From contig JAULSU010000002.1 in assembly GCA_030512335.1 (NCBI GenBank), forward strand, positions 1,674,001-1,738,000: a DNA stretch of 64,000 bases, given 5' to 3'. Positions 54,368-64,000 of the stretch are shown here, one piece after another. The stretch is from Immersiella caudata. Taxonomy: Eukaryota > Ascomycota > Sordariomycetes > Sordariales > Lasiosphaeriaceae. Position 1 is the stretch's first letter, and each line of letters begins with the position of its first letter. Below the pieces are notes generated by a model, which was not told the origin of the DNA, searched no databases, and saw only the letters and a program-made list of their open reading frames with translations. The translations under genes were made by a program, and so were the position numbers.

Positions 54368-55395
54368 TTAGAAGGAGATTTGCTCTTTCCATGTGGCCGG
54401 GGACAAGCCCAGTGTCTCAAGCATGTGATGCCACCTTCCACTGCCTCTCTCCTTTCGCTCCATGTACCGCAGCAGTCGCTGTCGCTTGTGGCACAGTTTC
54501 CTCAGATTCCTCTTGTTGACCTTGTCCTTGTGGCCCTGGTGGCCATCCAGAGCCTGCGCCAGCGCCCTGATCTTGGCCGTCAGGATGGCGATCTGGACCT
54601 CGCTGCTGCCCGTATCAGGGCCAGCACGGGCCGGTTTCGGTTGCGGGTCAACACCTCGCGAAAGCGGAGGCTCGGGGTTTTCCAGTTTAGAATCAGTGTT
54701 GTGGCGGCCGAACTCCTCGATACAGCGGCGGATGTTTGTGTGCTTGCGAATCTTGGCGTTGCCATTGTTTAAATCGACGATACGCTTTATTGCAATCACA
54801 GCCCTTCTGTGCTTCTCCTCGTGGACCGCAAGCTCTTCTTTCTCCTTCTCCGGGTCGGCCTGGAGACGGGCCTCGTCGACAACGGGCTCTGTGAGCTTCC
54901 TGGCTCGCTCGATGGCCTTCTCGACTTCCTCGTCTGTCAGGAGGTAGTTTCGGAGGTGTGGTGAAGTCGGCAAGGGGTGAGGTTCTTCCAAGGGGTTCCC
55001 ATGCTTGTCAACTGGAGGTGTCGAGAGCGGCGACTGGCCGGCCGTATCGAAGGACTCGACGAAGGGCGTTGGGATACCGTGGATGGGACTACCCCAAGCA
55101 GCGTCGCGTTGCGCTTCGAGCTCCTTCCTGCGCGACACGCTGGCGGCTTTGCGCTGCTGTGCTTGAGCCCAGGAGTAGGGATCCTGCTTCATCTTCCGTA
55201 TTTTCTCCTTGCGGGAGAGGTTGGCCGTCTGCACCAGGGGCTGGAATGCGGGAGTGGGTGATGGGCGGAGGCATACTACAGAGAGTTTAGTTAGCTATCG
55301 AGCCATTGGTAATGCGGCGATCTATGGCGCATCGTGGAGGTGGTCCTACGTGTGAGGCCTCGCAGCCCCTGGGGGCCAGGTATCCGGGGCGGCAT
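54368..55395 (-). CDS. mitochondrial ribosomal protein uS15m
   Basis: uS15m is a small-subunit mitoribosomal protein (Mrps28 in yeast). Two exons (55395..55350 and 55275..54368) give 317 residues. The 74-bp intron (GTAGGA, branch GCTAAC, CTGTAG) joins MPPRIPGPQGLRGLT to LCLRPSPTPAFQPLVQTANL. The N-terminus is Arg-rich with few acidic residues, as in a mitochondrial targeting sequence. The C-terminal uS15 domain contains DTGSSEVQIAILTAKIRALA, then HKDKVNKRNLRKLCHKRQRL and LRYMERK, the signature of bacterial S15. A helical extension precedes it, as in other fungal mitoribosomal versions. It is divergent from cytosolic RPS0, 467 bp away. Confidence 0.92.
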
Positions 55396-55862
55396 CGTGA
55401 GTCTTGGGTCTACGTCGAGTCGTGTGTCTCGATGCTGTCAGTCCATCTCAGCATTCAGGGTCGCCGCAACTTTCTGCTTCGCCAAATTTTGGACCCAATC
55501 GCGCTAAAGCGTTTCCAGAGTAGCGCGGTTCGAGAGCAAAATCCCCAGATCCCGCATCGCTCGGCGCTCGGTAATTCGATAATCCGACCCCAGGAACCCA
55601 CAGCTTCGGCTGAAGTACTGATTGAGTCCCGTGTCTGCCGAAGTGCGAGAGCGCCCCAAAGGAATCCCAGACTAGGTACTTTGTGGGTACCTCACGCCAA
55701 ATTCACACCAACCCTGGCGGGGCTCTCCACAAAAATCATTTTGTGTGCCAAAATCGCAGAGCTTTGGCAGCAACTTCGAGAAAATATCTACTCCCTCACG
55801 GCCGCCACAACTTGATACCCTCTTTCTCAGTCCTCACACCCAGACGAGAAAGCATAGTCAAG
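55396..55862. other. divergent intergenic region, uS15m / RPS0
   Basis: This 467-bp region separates a mitochondrial and a cytosolic ribosomal protein gene. The RPS0 side ends in a pyrimidine-rich leader before AGATGG. I see no motif I can name with confidence. Confidence 0.45.
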
Positions 55863-56960
55863 ATGGCTCCTACTAACCTTCCCTCCATCTTCAATGCTAC
55901 CAGTGGCGATATTGAGCAGCTCCTCGCTGCTCAATGCCACATCGGCTCTAAGAAGTTTGTGATCCCCCACTACTTGACGATTGCCTCATGGTCGCAAACT
56001 AACCGCCCGAAACAGCCTCCAGGTTCATATGCAGCGTAAATAGCGACCGGTACTCTGAACGAACACGCGAATTCTGACCCATTTCCTATAGCCTACCTCT
56101 GGAAGACCCGCGCTGATGGTGTCAACGTTATCAACATCGGCAAGACTTGGTACGTGGGCTTGCGCGCGCTTCTGGCGCCGCAAATGTTAACTCGGATGTG
56201 CACAGGGAGAAGATTGTCCTCGCTGCCCGTATCATCGCTGCCATCGACAACCCGTCGGATGTCTGCGTGATCAGCGCTCGTCCCTACGGTCAGCGCGCCG
56301 TCCTGAAGTTCGCTTCCCACACCGGTGCCCAGGCCATCGCTGGTCGCTTCACCCCCGGTTCCTTCACCAACTACATCACCCGTTCGTTCAAGGAGCCCCG
56401 CCTGATCATCGTCACTGATCCCCGCACCGACGCCCAGGCCATCAAGGAAGCTTCGTACGTCAATATCCCGGTTATAGCCCTCTGCGACACCGACTCCCCC
56501 ACCGAGTTCGTCGATGTTGCCATCCCCACCAACAACAAGGGTCGCACTGCTATTGGCTGCGTCTGGTGGATGTTGGCTCGTGAGGTCCTCCGTCTCCGTG
56601 GTACCATCTACAACCGCGAGACTCCCTGGGACGTCATGGTCGATCTCTACTTCTGTATGCTCAACCCTGAATCGAGATTTGCTTTGGACGCTTTGCTAAC
56701 GTTCTTCAGACCGTGACCCCGAGGCTGAGGCCGAGGAGAAGGTTGAGGAGGAGAAGGTTCCCGGCGTCGAGGAGGAGGGTGTTGTCGCCATTGAGTCCGG
56801 CTTCCCTACCACCGGTGAGTGGGAGGCTGCTCCCGCTGGCTTCCCTGCCACCACTGGTGGTGAGTGGAGCGAGGCCCCTGCCGCTGCTGCCACCTGGGAT
56901 GCCTCTGCCGCCCCTACCGCTGAGTGGGGCGCTGAGGCTCCTAAGGAGACCAGCTGGTAA
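55863..56960 (+). CDS. RPS0: cytosolic 40S ribosomal protein uS2 (RPS0)
   Basis: uS2 is a structural protein of the 40S head/body junction, needed for late 18S rRNA maturation. Five exons (55863..55954, 56016..56035, 56092..56149, 56206..56654, 56710..56960) give 289 residues. Exon 2 is only 20 nt and supplies NLQVHMQ, without which the conserved HIGSKNLQVHMQPYLWKTRA cannot form. Other signatures are [40 protein letters not shown] and NKGRTAIGCVWWMLAREVLR. The C-terminal extension is acidic, then has Glu-Trp units (GEWEAAPAG, GEWSEAPAA, AEWGAEAPK, TSW), as in eukaryotic RPSA. Every intron is 55-61 bp. Confidence 0.95.
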
Positions 56961-58392
56961 ATCGCCAAACAAAAGCATTGGGGTTAGGCGTAACGGTGGC
57001 GTGATGGCTGGATCTGGCTTGTATCTTCACCGATTTCCCTTGATTAGGTAGTCCATCTTCTCGACTAGGGTTTGGAGCACTTGACGGGGGTCAACTTGAC
57101 CGCACTAATGAGGGAAAGATACTCGACTTGGCTACGGCGAAGGAGAGGGAATGCCCTGTGGGGTCAAAAGGGGTGGACTTAATCGTTATCCCGCCTTCCT
57201 CATGGTACCGAACTTGCATTGGCTTGGGTTTGACAGTGGCTGAGCCACTTTTGACGTGGCAATGGACTATCTCTGACCCCAGCTCTTTGTGCTGCTTGTC
57301 ATTGTGCTCCGAGGCCACCGGTCCCTTCCGGAGTTTTGAGCTACATGTGTGCCGTGTGATGCTGATACCGTTGTTCTTTGGATTGTGATATCTTGACTGG
57401 TCCCATGGCCTCCGACCCCTGTTCTCACCGTGCCTCACTCGGCAGCAATCGTTCAGGTTGTAGGTGTGTCTCCTGGCAATATTCTGCCTACTCCGACCCA
57501 AACGGCGGATCAGGGACGGCAAGCTCACAGTGTAGCACGAACCAAACACCCTGTCGTTAGCTTCACACATCGCAGCTCACTTCATAAAACAGTGTGTTCT
57601 GACACTTTCGATTCTCAGCTCTATCTACCATCCCACCTAGGCGGCTAGCTATCTAGCTCACGCTGGCAGATAGGTATCAACCCCTTCAAGTTCCACACAG
57701 AATTCATTTTCTCCAACCCTCCTTCCCATGAATGCACCACACCGCTACCCTATTCTCTATCCATTCCTAACAAATGCCTGACCAATCCATGGGAACCACC
57801 TATCCTTTATCCCATGGCCTAATCACGTAACCGTACCCCTGCTCGGATTCCTATCCTCTTCCTCGAACGCCCTGCGCCCAGTTTGCTCCACCTGCATCCA
57901 AGAAAAATAGATAAAGCGCGCCACGGGTTTGACACATCGAAAAGTAAGCGTGGGGTATTGTATTGAGAGAGACAGTAAAGATTAAATTGTTTGTGTGTGA
58001 CGAGTGCGTATTGTTGATGCCGACAAGACGACGGATTTTGATTGTATCCGTGTCTCTGAAGCGTATACGACCATTAGACGGACCAGGGCGGCAGAGTACT
58101 TCGATTCCGTGGCGATATGTGATATGTTGTCGCGGTTGTTATACAGGCAGTGCGTGAGCAACAGAAAAGTGGTCTATGTGTTGTAACCGCTTCGTCGAAT
58201 AGGCGTCCCTCGAGCAGCCCGCTCAAGTTCGGCCAAGCCAAAACTGTGCATGTACAGGGGTATATCGATGTAAAAGAGTAACTAGAAATGGGCTGTTATT
58301 GTGTTGGTGTGTTTATTGTGGTATATGTGGCCGTGGGAGGTCGTAAGTCGGAGTCGGTCGTGGCTCATCACCAATTCCTCCGCTGTCTCCTT
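56961..58392. other. 1.4-kb convergent intergenic region, RPS0 / LTE1
   Basis: This region lies between two stop codons. Short ORFs are present on both strands but none has domain or composition support. It presumably contains two 3' untranslated regions and spacer DNA. Confidence 0.4.
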
Positions 58393-61300
58393 CTACTCCA
58401 GGCTTTCACCAAGCCTCCGGATCTCCTCGTCCGTAAGGGCACCCATCCAAAGGCACCGCTCCGTGATGCCTTCAATAGGTTGGAACGTGTATAGGGAGCT
58501 CGATTCGAGGAGTCTGAGGAGTGTCTTCACGACTGATGCCGAGGTTCTGCACCGCTCAAAGTTGACCAGCGGAGCAGTGGTTGGTGAGCTAGCAATCTCA
58601 ATTGGCCGCTGGGCGTTGAAGAGCAGGTCGTGGGTGTAGATGCCCACAAATGGAATGCAGCCCATCTCGGCGATGGCAGTCCCCACGGAACCGCCACCCT
58701 CCATCTCGGCGATGGCAGTCCCCACGGAACCGCCACCCTCCATCTCGGCCCGTAGGTTGTAGAAGTTCCTTGTCGGTGACATCAAAGCTTCAAGGTCTGC
58801 CATGGTCCGTTGGTCGGTGGCTGGGACCATGGCCCAGGTCTTGGTCAAGCGGCCAATCTCATTACTTGTCAGGGCAATTGTAAGTTGGGCCATAGTCGCA
58901 AAGTTGCGATACTTGCGGCAGTGCGCAGCAATGTGGATGAACTTGATCATGCACCGCGCACGCTCTTCGATCTCTTGAGTCAGCACGATCTCAGAGATGG
59001 CCCACTTGACCATGATGTTGAAGCGAGCAATGACAACCTCCACACCACGTGCGTCTGTGTCGCGAAGAAACGAGACCCAGCTCCGAGAGTTGATCCCGTT
59101 CTGCTCGGCATTCTTCCACCGCATGTCGATCAACTCCTTCCAGTCGACCTCATTGAGGGCATCCTTCTCGATGAGCGTGAATTGCTGGGCCAGGATGTCG
59201 CTGTCGAAAGCTAGAATGAATGGCAGGTGAACCGCAAACCTGTTACGCAGCAGCTCTTCTTGCGGAATGGGGTCCGGTATCTCCAGTCTCGGAGCATTCC
59301 TAAGTGCTTCTTTGGTCCCGGTAGGGTCGGTGGGCGACGCGATCGGGTACTGGGTGTACGGTGCGGCTGTCGTAGTTGGTGTCGTATCCGGGGTCGGTGG
59401 CAGTGGCTTCTCCCAAACCTGGTGGTCTTGCACCATCGGCACTTCGACGGTATCCGGTGGGTTCATATGCAATGCTTGGATCAGAGTGATGGGCGGTGAT
59501 GGCGGGTTTGTGCTGGAATTGTTGGAGGTCTGCAGGTTGGTTGGGCTCTCAGCCAAGGGATGCCCAGGAAGCGTCGAGACTGCAATACCTATCTTCGTCG
59601 GCGACACCCCGTCTCCTTCGACCCTGGGGTCAACCACCTCGATGGACAGCTCCGAAGAGAGATCGCTGTCGTTGTCGCTCTCCACGTCCAAGAACGACTG
59701 CTCTGCACTCATCCGAGTTAGATCGGCGGTTGGCAGAGGATTCCCCATCTCAATCTTCTCTATGCTGTCTGTCTTCCTGACAAACTCATATGAAGGATGC
59801 TGCGAGTCGCGCGGGGTTTGATCGGCGGATGAGCCCATGCCTTCGTTAGGCCCTTGAAGAATAGACCGGTCGGTCCACTCACGAGTGACCGTCTTCCTGC
59901 TGCGACCATCATCCGTAAGTCCACGATCCAGCAATGGAATGGATGTGTATGACCCCCTCGAATCTTCAGAAAGAAAAGATAGCACATTGCCACTCCGTGC
60001 TATGTCGACCCCCAAAAGGCTAGTTTGAAGGTCCACATTCGCTGCTGCCGCAGATGTCGCATGAGAGGCCTCAACAACGTGCACGTTACGGTGCTCTCTC
60101 TTTTCGTCCATGCTGACGACTGTGCCTTCTGGCTGCCCTGCCTCGGTTTCGGGACGCATGATTTCGGGCGCCGCCCTTTGCAAGTCCATCGAGAGCCGAG
60201 CGTGCATTTTCTTCTCATACTTCCCCTCGAGCTTCAGCAATGCCGACTCTACTCCTCCGTCGTCGTCTATGTCATCCGGAATCTGGGCTAGCTTCTGTGC
60301 TTCGGCCTCGAAAGACGGGCGCATGATGGGCTTGGAAGAGTGTGTGCTGAAGAGTGAGACACCGCGCTTGGGGTTCTGCTCAGCAATCGCGCCGAGAGAG
60401 AATGCCTCACCCCGGCGAGGGGAGGAGAAATCAGTCGAGAGGACGTCGACGAAGCCACTTGAATCTTGGGTGGGACTGCGTATGTATGAGCTGCGGAGCG
60501 ATTCTGTGTAAGTTGTCAGTGACCCAACGGAGCGTGATCTCCTAAGAGTCGCTGGGTCCAGATCGCCCGCGTTGGCTACAGCACGGAGGTCACCGCCTGG
60601 TCTCCTCCTGAGAACACGGAGCGGCTGAGGAACCATGACCTGAGAGGACTCATCCAACGAAGCTTCAGAATATGTAGTAGCATCGAAGCTGCGAATCGTG
60701 GGCTGAGGCACGATACCGCTGGTAAAGGAGGCGTAGCGTCTGTGCCCGATGGACCGACTCGAATGGTAGGATCTACTAGACCGCTGTCGAGAATGTCCAT
60801 GGATTCCGCTCAGGGGTGGCCTGTTCGTTGGCAATGGCAAGTCAAAAGAAGGACGATGTGAGTCCTCGGACGCCCGTCCGTTGCGTCCCAGAGTCTCCAT
60901 GTCCGGGATAAAAGGTGGCAGCGGATCTGCCCCAAGAGAAGAGCGAAGAACCTGCTGGCCCAAAATATAGGATGATCTCCTTGGGGTCCCCATCGGTCGG
61001 CCTGGTGGTGTGTTTGGCGGTGTCGGGTCCGCGACGTTCTGCATGAAGGTGTCGGTGAAAGCTTCCACGGATGAGTTCATGACTGGTAACGCGCCTGTCA
61101 TGGATGGAAAGTCGTCTGGCAGCACTGTATCGTCAACGATAACAATTGACTTGCTGCCGGTAGTGATCGCCATATCGCTGATAGGCCTCACATCCATGTT
61201 ATCGGAGAACACAAAAGACGTATCCATATGTGCGGCAGAATACTCCAATAACTCCCCAGGGACCTTGGAACCCTCAACTGGTGGGGGAGAGAGGTACTCG

Positions 61301-63944
61301 TTCCTCTCCGCTTCGATAGCAGCGTCCTCCCGAACCGCCCGCTTGAAATCTTCTGCTACTTCGGCACCCAGCAGATCGATTCGGACTGGTGGGCGGACGC
61401 CATGCTGGTGAGGGCGGGCCTGCGGCACTATCGCAGTCCCGGGAAGCCTATTAACGGTCGCGCCTCTGGGTCCAATGGGCGAAATGTTGATGAAGTTGCC
61501 ATGCGTTGGTGACACCCCTTGACCTTTGGTGCTCAAGGCGCGGCGGACGCTGCCCAAAAGTCTCCGCATGCCCTGCCCGGACATGGCTGACGCTGTAATC
61601 TTCTCTTTTGGTGTCTCGGCTGGCTGCGGTTGAAACAAGGTTGTCTGTCGAGCCGGCCCTCCGGCCACACTAGGGGGCAGGACTTCGACAAATGCCTGTC
61701 CCGGGGGGAACATGTTGCCGCGGACAAGACTCCCTGCCAACGGAAGGGCGAGCAGAAACTCTGCATTCTTGAAAAGCATCTTCTCGGTAGTGGTCGCGTG
61801 TTCTCGCATCGAGTCGCTCAGGCTCCCGTTCCGTTTGTGTGACTGCTGAGGGCGGACGCGTTTGCCGACAAGGGCGCGGGGAGTCATGGCGATGGGATCG
61901 GTGTTGTTGTACATCGAACTGGGGTCAGCAGGATGGGCAGCTAGAGGGTGAGCGCCTGGGTGCGCGAACCGCATGTTCTTAGTTGGGAACGAGCACGAAA
62001 CGACGTCTACACTGGCGATGCTCGTTGGCGAGGTGGGGCCTCGAGCAAGGTCAAGCTCTGCCTGATTCTCAGGGGTACCTGGCCTGTCGCCCACCACGAT
62101 GGAGTCAATATGCCCCGCCCTCGATACCTCTGCGTACAAGCTTGTACGAGCGGGGTGCGAGGATGTGATGACGCCGTCTATCTGAGGCGGCCCGTCGTCG
62201 GTTATCCAGATTGCTGGATCCAGATTTGGGTCTCGGTGTCCGGCGATGCCCCCAGGCACAATCGGAATATCGGGAGCTAGGGATGTGTCGAAATCGGGTC
62301 CATCCCAGTAAAGCCCGCATACTCTCCGCCAGCACTTCTTCAGCTCCGCCAATATCTTCAACTGCACCTTTCTTGCCCTCAGATCCTGAGCCAACTCGTC
62401 CACAAAGTCGTTGAGAAGGTTGCAGAACATGACTCGCAGGCTGTAGTCGATCGCAAAGTCGTCCACGAAATAGTTTAAGATCCAATGCCGCAAGGCCACG
62501 AATGTTCGGACCCTAACCACCATTCCAGCCTCGTCGGATCGCGCCAGTGCCCATCGCAACCGGGCAAACAGCATCCGCAGCAGATCGGAGGTTTCGAGAA
62601 ACGATCGGAACGTCAGGAAGAAGTCAGAGAGGAGTTCGTAATCAAGGAAGCTGGGCGAAGTGATCTCAGCCACGAGGCGGGGTGGTGTAGCAGCTGTCAC
62701 CACCCCGGCTGATGAGTATCTCACGATGGATCGATCATCGCAAGCCGGCTTAAATGTCAATGCATCAAACATGGCGGGCTCGATCACCAGGTGCGTCGAC
62801 ATGTATGTTGCGCGCAGTGGGCGAGGGAGGACAGGGGCGGATGTCCTCGGGTGGTTCTCCGAGTCCGCCTCAGGGACGTTGATCAAAGGGAGCGCCATAT
62901 CGGGACTCGGCCTCTTGGAATTGTTCATGGTTGCTTTTGGGCTCCTGCCGAAAAACGAGGTAGTGCTCGAGCGTACGTCTTCAGTTGGCGCATACGACGA
63001 TCCTCGGATGAAAGGCGTCCCTCGAATGCTGAACCGCGGTGTCCCTATTCTCCACGACGGGATGGAAACTTCCAACAACGGTGGGTTACCCAAGGCCATA
63101 TCCTCCGTGGTTTTGGGTCTCTGTTCCTCGCCTGGCTGGGTGATGACGATTTTGAAGCCCCCTGGCTCTGACTCTCGTGCAATGCTGGTATCGGGAACAG
63201 TGGAGTCGGACATGGCGCGACGGTGACGCGTTCGATTTCCCGTCCTTTTACCACCAGGTTTCTCGTGCCCCGAGGTTGATGGAGACGAGGCATCCCACCG
63301 GCTGTCCTCGTGAAGTGCCGTACTCCCCTCTGCCTCCTGACCGTTGCCCCCGGGTGCCAGAGCATCCAACCCAGCCGTGCCAGGCGGGGTCATGGGAAAC
63401 ACGAAGTGCGGTTGGGGGTAGCGCTGGTTCGCCGGACGAACCGTTGGTCTGGGGCCACTGTCAATTCCATCCGAGATACCTGTCGTAGCAGGGGGCGCAG
63501 ACACATGTCTTACCTCAAGTAAATTCGCCCATTGTTGCCAACGTTTGCCACGGCGAATTGGCGCCCCTCGCGTCCTGCAGAGCCTCCATCCGGCGTGAGA
63601 TCCCATTTTTCGTCGTCCTGGCTGCCCTTTTTCGCCCGTCGCTGCTGGAGAACGTTCTCTTCCTGGGATCTTCGTTCCGACACTGGCAGCAACGGCCTCT
63701 GCCGCGCGCCCGACGCGGTCCTCGTCGGCGCCCTCCCAACAGTGCCTGGCGATCCTAACGCAGCGAGTGTTCCTCCTGTTCCCTTCTCACCCTCTCCTCT
63801 CCCTAATTTGGGCGTCCGCCGTTGCCCTGATGGTTCCCGCGAGGACGCCTGTCGCTCGACTCGTTGTCGCTGGGCTAAAAGCTGCTGCCGAAAACGCGCC
63901 GTGAGAGCTGTCGCGGGGGACGCCGGTGGTGGATCGGCGTCCAT
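58393..63944 (-). CDS. LTE1: LTE1-type Ras guanine nucleotide exchange factor
   Basis: Lte1-like proteins carry a RasGEF fold and in yeast promote mitotic exit at low temperature. Two exons (63944..63514 and 63448..58393) give 1828 residues. The 65-bp intron joins VANVGNNGRIYLR to PTVRPANQRYPQPHF, both of which fit the family. The RasGEF_N region begins near residue 405 (SPSFLDYELLSDFFLTFRSF; RHWILNYFVDDFAIDYSLRV). A disordered Ser/Pro-rich middle of about 1000 residues follows. The catalytic RasGEF domain starts near 1550 (LPFILAFDSDILAQQFTLIE) and includes CMIKFIHIAAHCRKYRNFAT and GCIPFVGIYTHDLLFNAQRP, close to the C-terminus. A 13-residue tandem duplication lies just before GCIPFVG. A start at 63606 would lose the conserved first exon. 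Confidence 0.9.
58663..58740 (-). repeat. exact 39-bp tandem duplication inside LTE1
   Basis: Two identical 39-bp units (58663..58701 and 58702..58740) are followed by nine matching bases of a third copy from 58741. The length is a multiple of three, so the protein gains one extra copy of a 13-residue unit, GGGSVGTAIAEME, without a frameshift. Perfect identity suggests a recent event or an assembly artefact. Confidence 0.93.
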
Positions 63945-64000
63945 TGCGGTGGCTCCAGCGACCTATCGTGCAGAGCGGCGGCGGCTGCTACTGCTGGTGC

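Noticed and set aside
1..64000. CRISPR arrays, prophage, insertion sequences, rRNA genes, biosynthetic gene cluster
   Set aside because: The DNA is eukaryotic nuclear; no direct-repeat array, transposase, reverse transcriptase, 5S/18S/28S sequence or core polyketide/peptide synthase was seen.

Overview
The window is nuclear DNA from a filamentous ascomycete, most likely a Sordariomycete. The evidence is compact genes with short introns (mostly 49-65 bp) carrying GTRNGT donors and CTRAY branch sites, A-rich contexts at many start codons, and fungal or Pezizomycotina families such as the CAP20/MPL1 perilipin, a fungal rhodopsin-like membrane protein, LTE1-type RasGEF, Scd6/LSM14, RQC1 and a YAG7-like protein. 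No bacterial, viral or intact transposon sequence was seen. Exon junctions were worked out by hand from splice signals and reading frame; none has transcript support.

Layout. 1-9.4 kb: mitochondrial ribosomal protein mS23 (cut by the window start), a PPR protein, the CAP20-like perilipin and the snoRNP assembly factor BCD1, with a 3.4 kb gap. 9.4-13.8 kb: no supportable gene. 13.8-23.5 kb: a DENN-domain protein, Scd6/LSM14 and RQC1. 24.3-33.1 kb: ATX1 copper chaperone, peroxisomal SCPx-type thiolase, a seven-helix rhodopsin-like protein, an intron-containing tRNA-Ala(CGC) and a secreted acid phosphatase. 33.6-45 kb: a 1155-residue protein of unknown function, an MFS transporter, prefoldin subunit 4 and a YAG7-like RGG protein. 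45.6-49.1 kb: an O6-alkylguanine-DNA alkyltransferase divergent from a multi-exon cysteine/histidine repeat protein. 49.3-57 kb: a Hub1-like ubiquitin fold fused to an RD/SR-rich region, NOP58, V-ATPase subunit d, mitochondrial uS15m and cytosolic uS2 (RPS0). 58.4-63.9 kb: the RasGEF LTE1.

Many of the genes serve translation: ribosomal proteins (mS23, uS15m, uS2), snoRNP and ribosome assembly (BCD1, NOP58), ribosome quality control (RQC1), mRNA control (LSM14, YAG7-like), chaperoning (prefoldin) and organelle RNA (PPR). Several pairs are divergent over 0.4-1.1 kb (mS23/PPR, LSM14/RQC1, NOP58/VMA6, uS15m/RPS0) and could share promoters.

The most unusual object is the gene at 47013-49068. I reconstruct twelve tandem modules of the form C-x4-C...C-x2-H, and seven of its eight introns fall at the same place, after the first base of the histidine codon that closes a module. 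This looks like exon duplication of a single metal-binding unit. Other points of interest are the Hub1 fusion, an exact 39-bp in-frame tandem duplication inside the LTE1 catalytic domain, and the large unknown protein at 33.6-37.1 kb.
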